From positions 30,621,248 to 30,685,247 of the forward strand of contig CM038467.1 in assembly GCA_021464415.1 (NCBI GenBank): DNA of 64,000 bases. Reading direction: 5' to 3'. Below, piece by piece: positions 22,201-31,636 of this stretch; within the stretch, counting starts at the first letter, position 1, and each line of letters opens with the position of its first letter. Source of the DNA: Lonicera japonica. Taxonomy: Eukaryota; Streptophyta; Magnoliopsida; Dipsacales; Caprifoliaceae. The notes beneath the pieces were generated by a model. That model saw nothing but the letters and a program-made list of their open reading frames with translations, was not told where the DNA came from and ran no database searches. The translations under genes were made by a program, and so were the position numbers.

Positions 22201-22489
22201 AATGGATCTGTTTCTTCATGAATACCATGACTGTATCTGGAAACTCATAGCCAAGCAACCAAACATTCAAGGCCGATGATTTTAAATACCGCAAATCTTC
22301 GGATGGAGGAGGAGTTGCTATTGCAAGAGCCTCAGAAGCACCCCACAGATCATTATTGTGTTCGTTCCAGTGTGAATATAACATCTTCAAACGCTTACTA
22401 AAATTTTCCAGGTTGATTGCGTAACCACTGGCTGCTCCAGATGCCTTGCCAGCAACAGTTTTGGTGTTTCCATTTCGATGCTCAGCCAT
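19277..22489 (-). CDS. SPT16: FACT complex subunit SPT16, copy 2
   Basis: The protein has 1070 residues in a single exon on the minus strand, and by eye well over 90% identical to copy 1 throughout. It has the same domain series: N-terminal lobe, M24-like fold, coiled coil, SPT16 middle domain, PH-like pair, acidic tail. Differences are scattered single substitutions (for example FYVEVMDV where copy 1 has FYCEVMDV). The clearest one is a diverged, longer C-terminal tip, where APEKRHPGGSNPKRARMR replaces the shorter copy 1 end. It has no stop or frameshift, so it appears functional. It faces copy 1 tail-to-tail across 9.3 kb. The single-exon coding region with a leader intron is the same in both copies, so a DNA-level duplication is more likely than retroposition. 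Confidence 0.97.
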   Translation of the reverse strand: MAEHRNGNTKTVAGKASGAASGYAINLENFSKRLKMLYSHWNEHNNDLWGASEALAIATPPPSEDLRYLKSSALNVWLLGYEFPDTVMVFMKKQIHFLCSQKKASLLEIVKKSAMEVVGVDVMMHVKAKNDDATALMDTIFRAIHAQSSLDGHDTPIVGHIAREAPEGKLLETWDEKLKGENFQLSDITNGFSDLFAVKDSSEITNVKKAAYLTSSVMKHFVVPKMEKVIDEEKKVSHSSLMDDTEKVILEPAKIKVKLKAENVDICYPPIFQSGGEFDLRPSASSNEQNLYYDSTSVIICAIGSRYNSYCSNVARTFLIDANPMQSKAYEVLLKAHEAAISALKPGNKAGAVYQAALSIVEKDAPELAANLTKSAGTGIGLEFRESGLSLSSKNDRVLKLGMVFNVSLGFQNLQSETKNPKTQKFSLLLSDTVIVGQTDPEVVTSASSKAVKDVAYSFNEDDEEEEQPKVKPETNGAEAFSKATLRSVNQEMSKEELRRQHQAELARQKNEETARRLAGGGSGSSDNRGGSKHSGELIAYKNVNDLSPPRDLMIHIDQKNEAILLPIYGSMVPFHVATVKSVTSQQDTNRSCYIRIIFNVPGTPFSPHDSNSLKFQGLIYVKEVSFRSKDPRHISEVVQMIKTLRRQVASRESERAERATLVTQEKLQLSGAKFKPIRMSDLWIRPVFGGRGRKLTGTLEAHANGFRYSTSRPDERVDVMYGNIKHAFFQPAEKEMITLLHFHLHNHIMVGNKKTKDVQFYVEVMDVVQTIGGGKRSNYDPDEIEEEQRERARKNKISTEFQNFVNRVNDLWGQPQFKSLDLEFDQPLRELGFHGVPHKSSAFIVPTSSCLVELIETPFVVITLSEIEIVNLERVGLGQKNFDMTVVFKDFKRDVFRIDSIPSTSLDGIKEWLDTTDLKYYESRLNLNWRPILKTITDDPEKFIEDGGWEFLNMEASDSESDNSQESDRGYEPSDVEPDSASEEEDDDSESLVESDDDEEEDSEEGSEEEEGKTWEELEREASNADREKGNESDSEEERTRRKIKAFGKARAPEKRHPGGSNPKRARMR

Positions 22490-22564
22490 AGAAATTGGGA
22501 AAAATATAGGATTTGAATCCTTACAAGTTTAGTGGTTGGTTCGCATCGCTGATAAGCTGAAAAG
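22490..22564 (-). other. SPT16: SPT16 copy 2 5' UTR segment after the leader intron
   Basis: On the minus strand an acceptor 'ttatttgtcag' (AG at 22565-22566) is followed by 75 bases up to the ATG. The segment aligns with the copy 1 leader exon at 6693-6760. Confidence 0.65.
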
Positions 22565-24017
22565 CTGACAAATAACAAATAATTATCAGTCTGGTTCTTC
22601 ATTTTCCCTAGTAAAAAGTGGGCCTGAATTAAACAGTCCTTTAACTACATTTGTAGATAAGAGGAAAAAGCTAATAGTGATATCAAAACTTCAAAGAAAA
22701 TATGGATTTGAACCATAGACTGCTACTATCATATCAAAGAGAATTCAGAAATTAATCAAACTTCTAATCACTCAAACTGCTACATAACAAATTTGGACAT
22801 CAGAATAAAGTCTTCATTGACGATGGCGAGATCTTTTCCAGCTGAATTTTATGTTAGATAAAATAAATTAAGTGTGAAAAGTTATCTGAAGAAATGACTT
22901 TCCAAATTTAATACTCACAATATAACTTTTCAGTCACTAAAACTGCATTTACAGGATAACTCCTAATTTAATCTTCATCCAAGAACAAAATATCCATAAA
23001 GAGTACATTTCTCATATGAACCCGTCCGTACAAACTGGGACCTTTTGCAACAGTTTTCCATTGCTAAAACACTGGGGAGATGTTTTAAGCGACAAAAAAC
23101 CATCGCTAAAGGTCCAGCGTATGGACCAATCCATATGAGAAACTTTCCATATCCATAAATACATATCCTAGTGTTGCCATTTTGATACACTGAAACTGTA
23201 AGAAGTGACAAATTTACGGTTCTATATCAAATTTAGATGTCAAAACAACTTCATTAGTGAAACTCCATAAATCAAAACAAAAAATTATAAACATTAACGA
23301 ATACGAATACGAAATCCTAGATGTAACTAAAGTAATACATCATAGAACCAAATATGTTATTTGAATCCTTCAGAATTATTGGATTCATTCAGTAATAAAC
23401 AGAAACTGTAAGAAATGAAAATTTTACAGCTCCCTGTATCAGTTTTAGATATCAAAACAACTTCACTAGTCAAACTCCATAACTCAAAAAAAATCAAAAA
23501 AACGAATACGAAATCCTTTCCACTAGATTTTAAATAAGATGTAATCAAATAAATACATCATAGATTCTACTATCAAAGTGATATCTAAACAACTTCATTA
23601 GTCAAAATCAAAAACATTAACAAATACGAAATCATTTCCACTAGATTTTAAATCACATACAATCAAATGAATACATCATATATACAACTATCAAATTGAT
23701 ATCAATACAAATCCATTAGTCAAAATCAAAAACATTAACGAATACGAATACGAAATCCTTTCCGCCAAATTTTGAGTCAGATGTAACCAATTGAATAATA
23801 CATCATAGATTCAACTATCAAATTTAGATATCAAAACAACTTCATTAGTCAAAGTCAAAAACATAACGAATATGAAATCCTTTCCACTAGATTTCAAACT
23901 AGACGTAATCAAATCAAATCAAATCAATACATCATAGATTCAACTATCAAACCAAACAAATTACATATAAATTGGTAAAGGAGCAAAAAATTAACACATG
24001 TATCTTCAATAACGTAC
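22565..24017 (-). other. Putative leader intron of SPT16 copy 2
   Basis: On the minus strand a donor 'ataaag|gtacgt' lies at 24018/24017 and the acceptor at 22565. The 1.45 kb between is AT-rich. Its 5' half is filled by a degenerate tandem repeat (about 23222-23960). It contains no recognisable gene. Confidence 0.5.
23222..23960. repeat. Degenerate tandem repeat of about 120-130 bp in the SPT16 copy 2 leader intron
   Basis: Roughly five to six drifting copies share 'caaaacaacttcattagtca', 'aacattaacgaatacgaaat', 'cctttccactagatttta' and 'aatacatcatagattcaac'. Copy lengths differ through small indels. Confidence 0.8.
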
Positions 24018-24260
24018 CTTTATGGAGCTAAAAAGGATTCAATAAAAAGGCCGCCATTACGGCCTCAAATGGATCTTGAGAATCGATTTCAATTTCAATT
24101 TCATTACAGAGAACAGATCTGATCATGATAAATCAATGTCACCAAGAAGATTCGACTTCAATTTGTACTAATTTTTGTCCTCTACAACTGCACCGGTGAA
24201 TAATTGCAATTGTGTAATCGAACTCCATAAAAGCAGCAATTGATGATTGATGAGAGATGA
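24018..24260 (-). other. Candidate first 5' UTR exon / promoter-proximal region of SPT16 copy 2
   Basis: This is the sequence upstream of the minus-strand donor at 24017. It contains several upstream ATGs, so either translation control is complex or the true exon is shorter. Part of it ('ttggtgacattgattt' on the minus strand) resembles the 114-bp exon-like blocks upstream of SPT16 copy 1. Confidence 0.35.
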
Positions 24261-24479
24261 TAGAATAGGAAAGTTGTTGAATGAACAACAAATAATATTA
24301 TTTGGGGTTTGATTTTTTTGCCTCATCAGGTTGGATCATAGAGTTTGCCACTGGTTTGTTAAAGGTGAAAGTTTATCCCCGTCAATCATTTAATTGGATA
24401 TTTAATCCAGATTGATATGTGTTTAGCGTTAATTGACTGCGGTGTTATTCAACAACAACCCCCTTCTGTCACGACGAAT

Positions 24480-24832
24480 TAAAATTTAACTAAAAATATA
24501 TTTTAATATTATTTTATCCTTTATAAATATTCTTTTTTATTATTTAAAATTAGGTGAGTGTTTAGTAATAAACTTTTCTTATATAAGCTGAATTTATTTA
24601 AGTGCACTCATCTTTTATTAAATAAACTTTATTTAGAAAATACTTCAATCATTTATTGCATGATATTATGCGAGTTATTACAAACAAATTCTCCTTAAAT
24701 GGGAGTGAGTGCATCTACATTCACCTCTCATTAGGCGAGTCTTAAGAGGTGTTAGTTATTAAAAATTTACTTTTCGGGGTGTTTATGACAATGGTGTTGT
24801 TAGTGACAAAAATGGCAGGTGTAAATAATACC
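24480..24832. repeat. Dispersed repeat, copy 1 (second copy at 39156-39515)
   Basis: It shares long colinear segments with 39156-39515: 'aaaaatatattttgatac' / 'aaaaatatattttaatat', 'gagttattacaaacaaa', 'tgcactcacctcttattg' / 'tacattcacctctcattag' and 'gtgacaatggtgttg'-like ends. Repeated 'taggtgag' motifs occur inside. It is probably a non-autonomous transposable element, but its ends are not defined. Confidence 0.6.
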
Positions 24833-24836
24833 GCAC

Positions 24837-25421
24837 TTATGGCTCGTTTGGTTCAAGATTTAAACTATTCTGAAATGTTAAATTACATTCCAAAATAATT
24901 TTCATGTTTGGTTCAAGTTTTAGGTTCGAAATAAATGATTACAGGAACCAACATTTCTCATAAGTTCTATTTAAATCATAAAGATATTACCAGTGGTCAT
25001 CTTTTTTAATTTTTCTTATTATAACTAAAATAACTATCTTCCTTATAAATAAATAATTCTTTTTTCATCTGTGTATGAAAATATTGTTTGGAATTCTTTT
25101 TTAGTTACGCTGATGCGCAAAAAAAAAATTTGTTTGAAACTTTTTTCTTTTCTTTTTTCCTGTTGTAATTTTTGTAGGATATTTATTAGCTAGGCATGTG
25201 TAATTTTTGTAATTTATTGTAATAATTGTCCTTTTTGAAAAATTAGTAGGAGATGTATTTTCATCCTATAAAAAGGAAGGGTATTTTTGTAATTGAAACT
25301 TTATTTCATTCGTATTCCCGATTGAACCAAATATCGACATGACATCTTAGATAACAATTTTTTTTTTCAAGAATCAAGTATACCCATTTCATTCTCAAAA
25401 CTCAAATCAAACGAACCATTA
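24837..25421. mobile_element. Tourist-like (PIF/Harbinger) MITE
   Basis: The element is 24840-25418, flanked by TTA on each side (24837-24839 and 25419-25421). The inverted ends read tggctcgtttggttcaag on the left and tggttcgtttgatttgag on the opposite strand at the right. TTA duplications and 'GTTTGGTT' ends are typical of PIF/Harbinger MITEs. Confidence 0.7.
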
Positions 25422-25817
25422 ATTAATACTAGAATTTCGTGATGGTTATATTTTTCGAATATGAAAAATGATAACTTGTACCTAAGTTATAAGCATATTG
25501 CATTCATGAATATCAACAATAATCTCATGTGTTAGAATATATATTTAATCTTTTTTCTTATACCTTAAGACAAATATTAACATAACTTTTCGAATATATA
25601 TAATTTAGAGAAACGTGTTTAGCATTAATTAATACTAGAACTTCGTGATGTGTGTCTACTTCTTGAATATATATAATTTAGGAAAAGAATGTTTAAAAAA
25701 TGGTAAGCAGAGTAACGATTAAAAGTTGAATCGTGTTGCTTATACTAGTTATGAATTTTATTTTAATTTTGTGAATTAAAATTTTGCATGATAAAATCGG
25801 AAAATCAAAAACTTGTA

Positions 25818-26412
<595 letters not shown>

Positions 26413-26470
26413 TGTAATGCATTCCCGTTGTATATTAATAGTAGATAGATTATGTATTGTAATCGGGTCT

Positions 26471-28011
26471 TTAAATGTAACACCTCGTGTTCATATTAGT
26501 GTTAAGTATGTTGTATTAGGTTTTTTTACACTCATGTGAGTGATCGTTTGATGATTTTGGTGGTTCGAATTGATTTCGGTTGGTAAATAGGAAGTTTTAT
26601 TCATTTGCGATTCGTTAATTTTAGCTAACTTTGAATTATCGTAATTTATTTGTTACTTATTCAAATAAGATTCCGTTCGCGTAAGTGTCTAGTATTTGTA
26701 TCATTCTACAACTTTCGTGTTTTGGCCGAAATCCAATTCACACTCCTCGTGGGTCAAAACAGGGCGCAAAGTAGGCCTATTGCAAAATTCTAGTCATTCA
26801 GTAGCGCTTTGGCAGAGCGTTGTCTTCGGCGAATTTCTGGGAATGATTGGTCCATAATTTGGAAAATCTTCCTCTTAGAAAGTTGTAGATCTTTGAAATA
26901 CCTTTCCATGGACATAAAAAACGCCTCAATTAGAGTTTCGAGTCAAAAGTTATGGCCGAAACAAAAATAGTACATCAGAGCACCAAAATTACACGCGAAC
27001 CGGTTTGGGGAGTCTAGACTCATGCACGGACCGGTATGGCCTTTTTCAATACCGATTCGGCAGCGGGCCAATGTCGGTTTTGATCATTTTTAAGCATTCT
27101 TTTGACCCAAGTGGATTTGTAAATGGGCTATGAATGCGTTGAGGAACATGGATACATGACGATGAAAGTTTAAGTGGCATAGGTTGTTTCTATATTACAT
27201 TTAAAGCATGAATTGCATGTTATGCATCATTATTGTGTCAACCCAGCATCTTGATGATCTCGTGGCAAGTACGGAGCATTCTTACAGCATATGGCATGAA
27301 AATTGTCTCTTGGGAGAATTATTTCTCGTTTCTATGATGTGGATGGCTTTCTATACTCGTGTGGCATTCTTGAAGAAGTAATTATCTATCTTTGGGAGTT
27401 CTTCATTCGTATGTGGATATATTCTCGGCTATGTTATATGGTGGGGTGTTGCCCACGGTTATTTGTATATGTTTGGCCTTCCGTCAGGTGATAGGGAATG
27501 ATGTGGTTAGTGCTTGCCGGGATGGAAAAAATAGGCAGGGCCTGGTGTCCTTGGGTTAAAAAGCCCTAAACCTCCGGGGGGTCCACTAGTCGTCGGTTGT
27601 CTAGAGCTCGCGGTGAATAGTCCGGAAATCTAGACAACGGCAAGACACTAGTGAGTCATCGGCTGTCTAGAGCCTGCGATGAATAGTCCGGAGATCTAGA
27701 CAATTGGTGTGATAATGATCGGTTGATGTGAAATTGCGGACTATGGTCCAATTGTTAATTATTTGTTAGTATTATCCTGTGATGGAGAGGCCATATTTTG
27801 GTTATGTATGTTATGATCTTGATACTATATTAGACATATGTAAAAAGCAATCATCCTGTATATTGGTGTTTGATCTGACATATGTTATATATGTTGTTTG
27901 AATTATTTATATTTACATACCCATTTTAGTCAATCTAAGATGGTTTAGTGACACTACATGTCTTAATTACGGGTGTTGTCCTGTAAATTAAGGCGGGGGT
28001 GTTACATTAAA
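26471..28011. mobile_element. Solo LTR, probably Ty3/Gypsy type
   Basis: The LTR is 26476-28006 (1531 bp), flanked by the 5-bp direct repeat ttaaa (26471-26475 and 28007-28011). The ends are TGTAACACCT and GGGGTGTTACA, the extended TG...CA ends seen in many plant Gypsy LTRs. There is no second LTR or internal domain, so it is a solo LTR left by recombination. An internal duplication of about 70 bp lies at 27585-27707. Confidence 0.85.
27585..27707. repeat. Two-copy 70-bp tandem repeat inside the solo LTR
   Basis: The segment 'cggttgtctagag' to 'gaatagtccggaaatctaga' occurs twice with few changes, each preceded by an 'actag' motif. Confidence 0.85.
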
Positions 28012-28285
28012 TGTTTTTTTATCTCAAATGCCAATTAACATATTTCATTGTTTTACTTGTGCACACTACAAGCTACCTAAATTAATGCGGATTTTTGTTT
28101 ATTATTTTCCTGGTGATATGTTGTCGATTTTGTGGATTGTTGACAGCGAGAGATGATTAAGATACAAACATAATCTCAACAACATATTATCAAAAATGAG
28201 ATACTAGTAATCAACGACTCACTCCGCCACAACTTATCAAATTGCAGTCACATACTTAGTAATGAGTGACTTTCATTCAGAGTGC

Positions 28286-28835
28286 AGCATACTAGGGGTG
28301 TACATAAACCGACCCGGACCGAACCCAAATATAGGTTTTTTTTTGGGTTTTATAAATACAACGGTCCGGTTCAGTTCGAAAAATCTTGGACCGTTACTAT
28401 TCGGTCCGGTCTACGGTCTGACTAAAAAAAAATACCCAAAAACCGGACCGGACCGAACTTACATGAGTTTGTTATATTTTGGGCCTATATATTTTGGTAT
28501 TAAGACTTTTGAAATTTGGGCCTATGTATTTTTATTTGTATGTATAAAAAGCATTAGTCTATTAAAATGGGCTTCACACATATATAAATATGTTATGAAA
28601 AATGGAATGAATAAGTGTGAAAATAAATAAAAAGCCCAAATTAAATTGGCCCATTAAAAAAGCCCAGACCGGTTGGACCGACCAAAACCAAACCGTTTAA
28701 ATTGGTCCGGTCCAGTCTTAGCTAGCAATTCGATTTGGTCCGGTCTCAAAATTCTTAGGATCAAAGTGCTCGGTCCGGTCCGATCCAATGATCAACGGTC
28801 TGGTCAACCGGACCATGCACACCCTTAAGCATACT
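28286..28835. mobile_element. hAT-like MITE with 8-bp target-site duplication
   Basis: The element is 28294-28827, between direct repeats agcatact (28286-28293 and 28828-28835). Its ends are aggggtgtacat and, on the opposite strand, taagggtgtgcat. Subterminal regions carry many CCGGACCG / CGGTCCGG motifs in both orientations. The 122-codon frame at 28262-28630 is repeat, not a gene. Confidence 0.85.
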
Positions 28836-29369
28836 TATGAAACATAGTGCATGTAATAAGGATAACTTTTAGATATCCTTATCAACCGATGGTGTTGAAT
28901 GTTATAAGGTGCAATACTGCAATCACAGGACTTAATCCAATAGTTTGTTTCCTATTTACTTTTTTTGTTGAGATCGATTCATTTAGTGCAGTAAACGTTT
29001 TTAGTTTTCGGCAAATACAAATTCTCTTATGGCTAGCAGAGCACATATTCCGATATTCCTCCTGCATCCAATGTGCTTAGGCATTGTTTGGTTGATTGGA
29101 ATGTAAGAATAGAAATACGAATTCAATTCATTTCCTTTTTCATACGTGAATGAAATGGTTTTCATAATTCCATTATGACATTTGGAACCATTTCCTCTTA
29201 TGAAGAAACTATTAAAAATACGTGGTTTTATCCTAACTATAGGTAGGAGCCCCCCATTTCTAAATTCATCCGATTTACTAGACTCATAGATAAGAACTCT
29301 AGGATTTAGAAGAAAAATAATATGGGTAATGCTGTTGTGTACATTCAAAATATTATAAACCAACTAAAG

Positions 29370-31636
29370 GAAGTTATAATCAAGCTGGAAGAAATTCCTA
29401 ATGATAATCTCTTTGTTTGGAACAAAATTTACAAGACACCCTTGGAACTAAATTGGCTGCTAAAGCTTGGTATTGGAAAAATAATCTAGATTAAATTAAA
29501 CCAAATTTGGAAATGGTAATACTAAATTTTTTCAAGCTAGAGTTAATCATAGAAGAAAAATTAACTGTATCGAGTCTCTCTTTAACTTGTAGAAAGGGTG
29601 AACTCCTAATTTAAACGAGATTAAAGATATTTTTCTAAATCACTTTGAAAAAATATTTAAATCTAATTCGTTTGGTTTTTCAGTTCCTTTAATCCTTTGC
29701 TATGGGGATTAATTAATAGCCAAGATACATATAATCTTCTTAAAGAAATTACTCTCCAGAAAAATGAATCTGAATAAAACCCCGGCCCCTGATTGCCTGA
29801 CTTCTAAATTCTTTGTTCGGTACTGCGACATTTTAGGTGGTACTATAAATAATATTATTATAAACTTTTTTTTTCTTTAGGGAGAGTTACCTAATGATTT
29901 AAATAAAACCCTTTATTATTTTGATCCCTAAACGCGAAAATCCTATTCAAACCGGCAATTTTAGACCTTAATGTTTATGCAATGTTTTTTATAAAATTGT
30001 TAGTGGTAATATTGTAAATGTATTAGACATTTTCTTACTAATCTTATTTCTCCATACCAAAATGCTTTCATCCCCGGGAGATATATCGAAGATAATATTC
30101 TTTTTACACATGAAATTATGCATACCATGATAAATTCTAAAAGCAGAAATGGAGCTTTTGCTTTTAAAATATACCCCATTAGTTAAAGCCTATGACCAAT
30201 TATAATGGCCTTTCATAGACTGGGTTCTTAAACACATAAAGGAATGGCAGAGTTTATTTTTTTTTTTTTAGTAACCTTTGGACTCGAGATAGCCGAGTAA
30301 ACCCTGCCCCGACAAACATGCTCCAAGCCCTCTGAGAATTTAAATCAAGACTTGTGCAGTGGTACAGATTTGACTCGCTGACCTCCTCCTACTTGTTCTA
30401 GGAAAGCCTCAAGGTGCGTCTCTTGCCAACTGCGCTATGCTCCAGGGCAATGGCAAAGTTACTAAAAATTTATTTTAAGAAATTGTGCTAAAAATGGATT
30501 CCAATTAGTTCCACTTACTATTTGGGTCTACTGTTGATCATGCTTTATGGCACCCAAATCCTTCTGGACACTTCTCAATTAGTTCCACTTACTATTGGCT
30601 CAATTTTAAAAATAAAAATGTTGTTCTTCCCTCAAATTCTTTAGAATATACTTTGGAAATTGCCATGTCCTTCTAAAATAAAAATCTTCTTATAGCAGAT
30701 TCTAGCAGACCACCTCCCTACAACTACTAATTTATACAATCATCATATTGTCCTTTCTTCTTTTTGTAGCTTATGTGGTGAGGTTGATGATACTAACCAT
30801 TGTTTCTTTTCATGCAAATCTTTTGATTATCCAAGGAAACGTATTGATTGGATAAACTGGAATCCTTTAGAATTTATTAATCTCATCACTGGTAATAATC
30901 AAGGGCTCATTTCTTCTCATTTACTATTAAAAAAGTTACTTACTCTTTGGCATTTTTTGTTAGCTAGAAATGAAGCCATTTTTCAAAATAAAGCTATTAA
31001 TTCCTCTCATATTTTGAAAAATATAGAAGTACAACTTAAATTCTTCATAGCAACTCAAGACCCCAGATCTAACAATGATATTACTGCAAAAAATATGCAT
31101 CTAATAAGATGGATTCCTTCTATAAAACTATGTACAAGCTTAACACCGATGGGGCGCAATCGAAAGAAACTCATATGGCAGGTGTAGGGGCGGTTATCCG
31201 AGGCACTTATGGAAAGTAAATAGCAGGGATGGCGGCAAATATTGGTACAGTTTAAAATGTGGGTGCTAAAATTTGGGTCATTGGAGAAGGATTACAATTA
31301 GCTATACAATATGAGATTAAAGAAATCCACATTGAAACTGACTCTCAATGTGTTTTCAACATGCTGCCTAGGAACATGGCAGGCATCAACTTCTACTGAA
31401 ATACATTCAAGCTCTACTCCATAAATGGCTAGGTTGGAAGCTAATAAGGTAGCTGACCTTTTATCTAAATTTGGCAAGGATAATATGTATTTATGTAAGA
31501 CTTTTTTGACTCCTAGTTTCTTGCTTGATGCGGTTAGTGATGATATGTATGGTAAATGTGAAAACCGCATTATATGAGGATTATGTATTAATCTTATTAA
31601 ACTTATCTAATATTTTACTTTTTCTGTTAAAAAAAA
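29370..31636 (+). pseudogene. Dead L1-like LINE retrotransposon
   Basis: Reading across broken frames gives the plant L1-type order. Near 29530 are remnants before the reverse transcriptase (TKFFQARVNHRRK-like). Reverse transcriptase pieces follow near 29790-30170 (NKTPAPDCLTSKF-like, then FRPL and SPYQNAFIPGRYIEDNI-like). A zf-RVT region lies near 30700-31130 (CSLCGEVDDTNHCFFSCKSF). An RNase H domain starts near 31135 with KLNTDGAQSKE-like sequence, followed by ETDSQCVF near 31340. Several stops and frameshifts break it. The 3' end is a short A run at about 31629-31636. It is 5'-truncated and cannot be active. Confidence 0.8.
30243..30460 (-). mobile_element. tRNA-derived SINE inserted in the LINE
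   Basis: On the minus strand the element begins near 30446. It shows an A-box-like 'tagcgcagttggcaagagac', a B-box-like 'ggtcagcgagtcaaatc', and an A-rich tail that appears as the T run 30257-30269. Nearly identical 12-bp flanks aatggcagagtt (30243-30254) and aatggcaaagtt (30449-30460) are the target-site duplication. It splits the LINE coding remnants. Confidence 0.8.

Noticed and set aside
19277..22489. SPT16 copy 2 as a processed retrocopy
   Set aside because: It lacks introns in the coding region, but so does copy 1. Both keep a leader intron acceptor at the same place, so retroposition is not needed.
28262..28630. 122-codon frame
   Set aside because: It lies inside a hAT-like MITE with an 8-bp duplication, and reads CCGGACCG repeats.
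29081..29360. Tourist-like MITE beginning 'gcattgtttggttgattgga'
   Set aside because: Only one end is recognisable, and no inverted partner was found before the LINE.
30957..31187. 76-codon frame as a separate gene
   Set aside because: It is one piece of the decayed LINE between the zf-RVT and RNase H parts.
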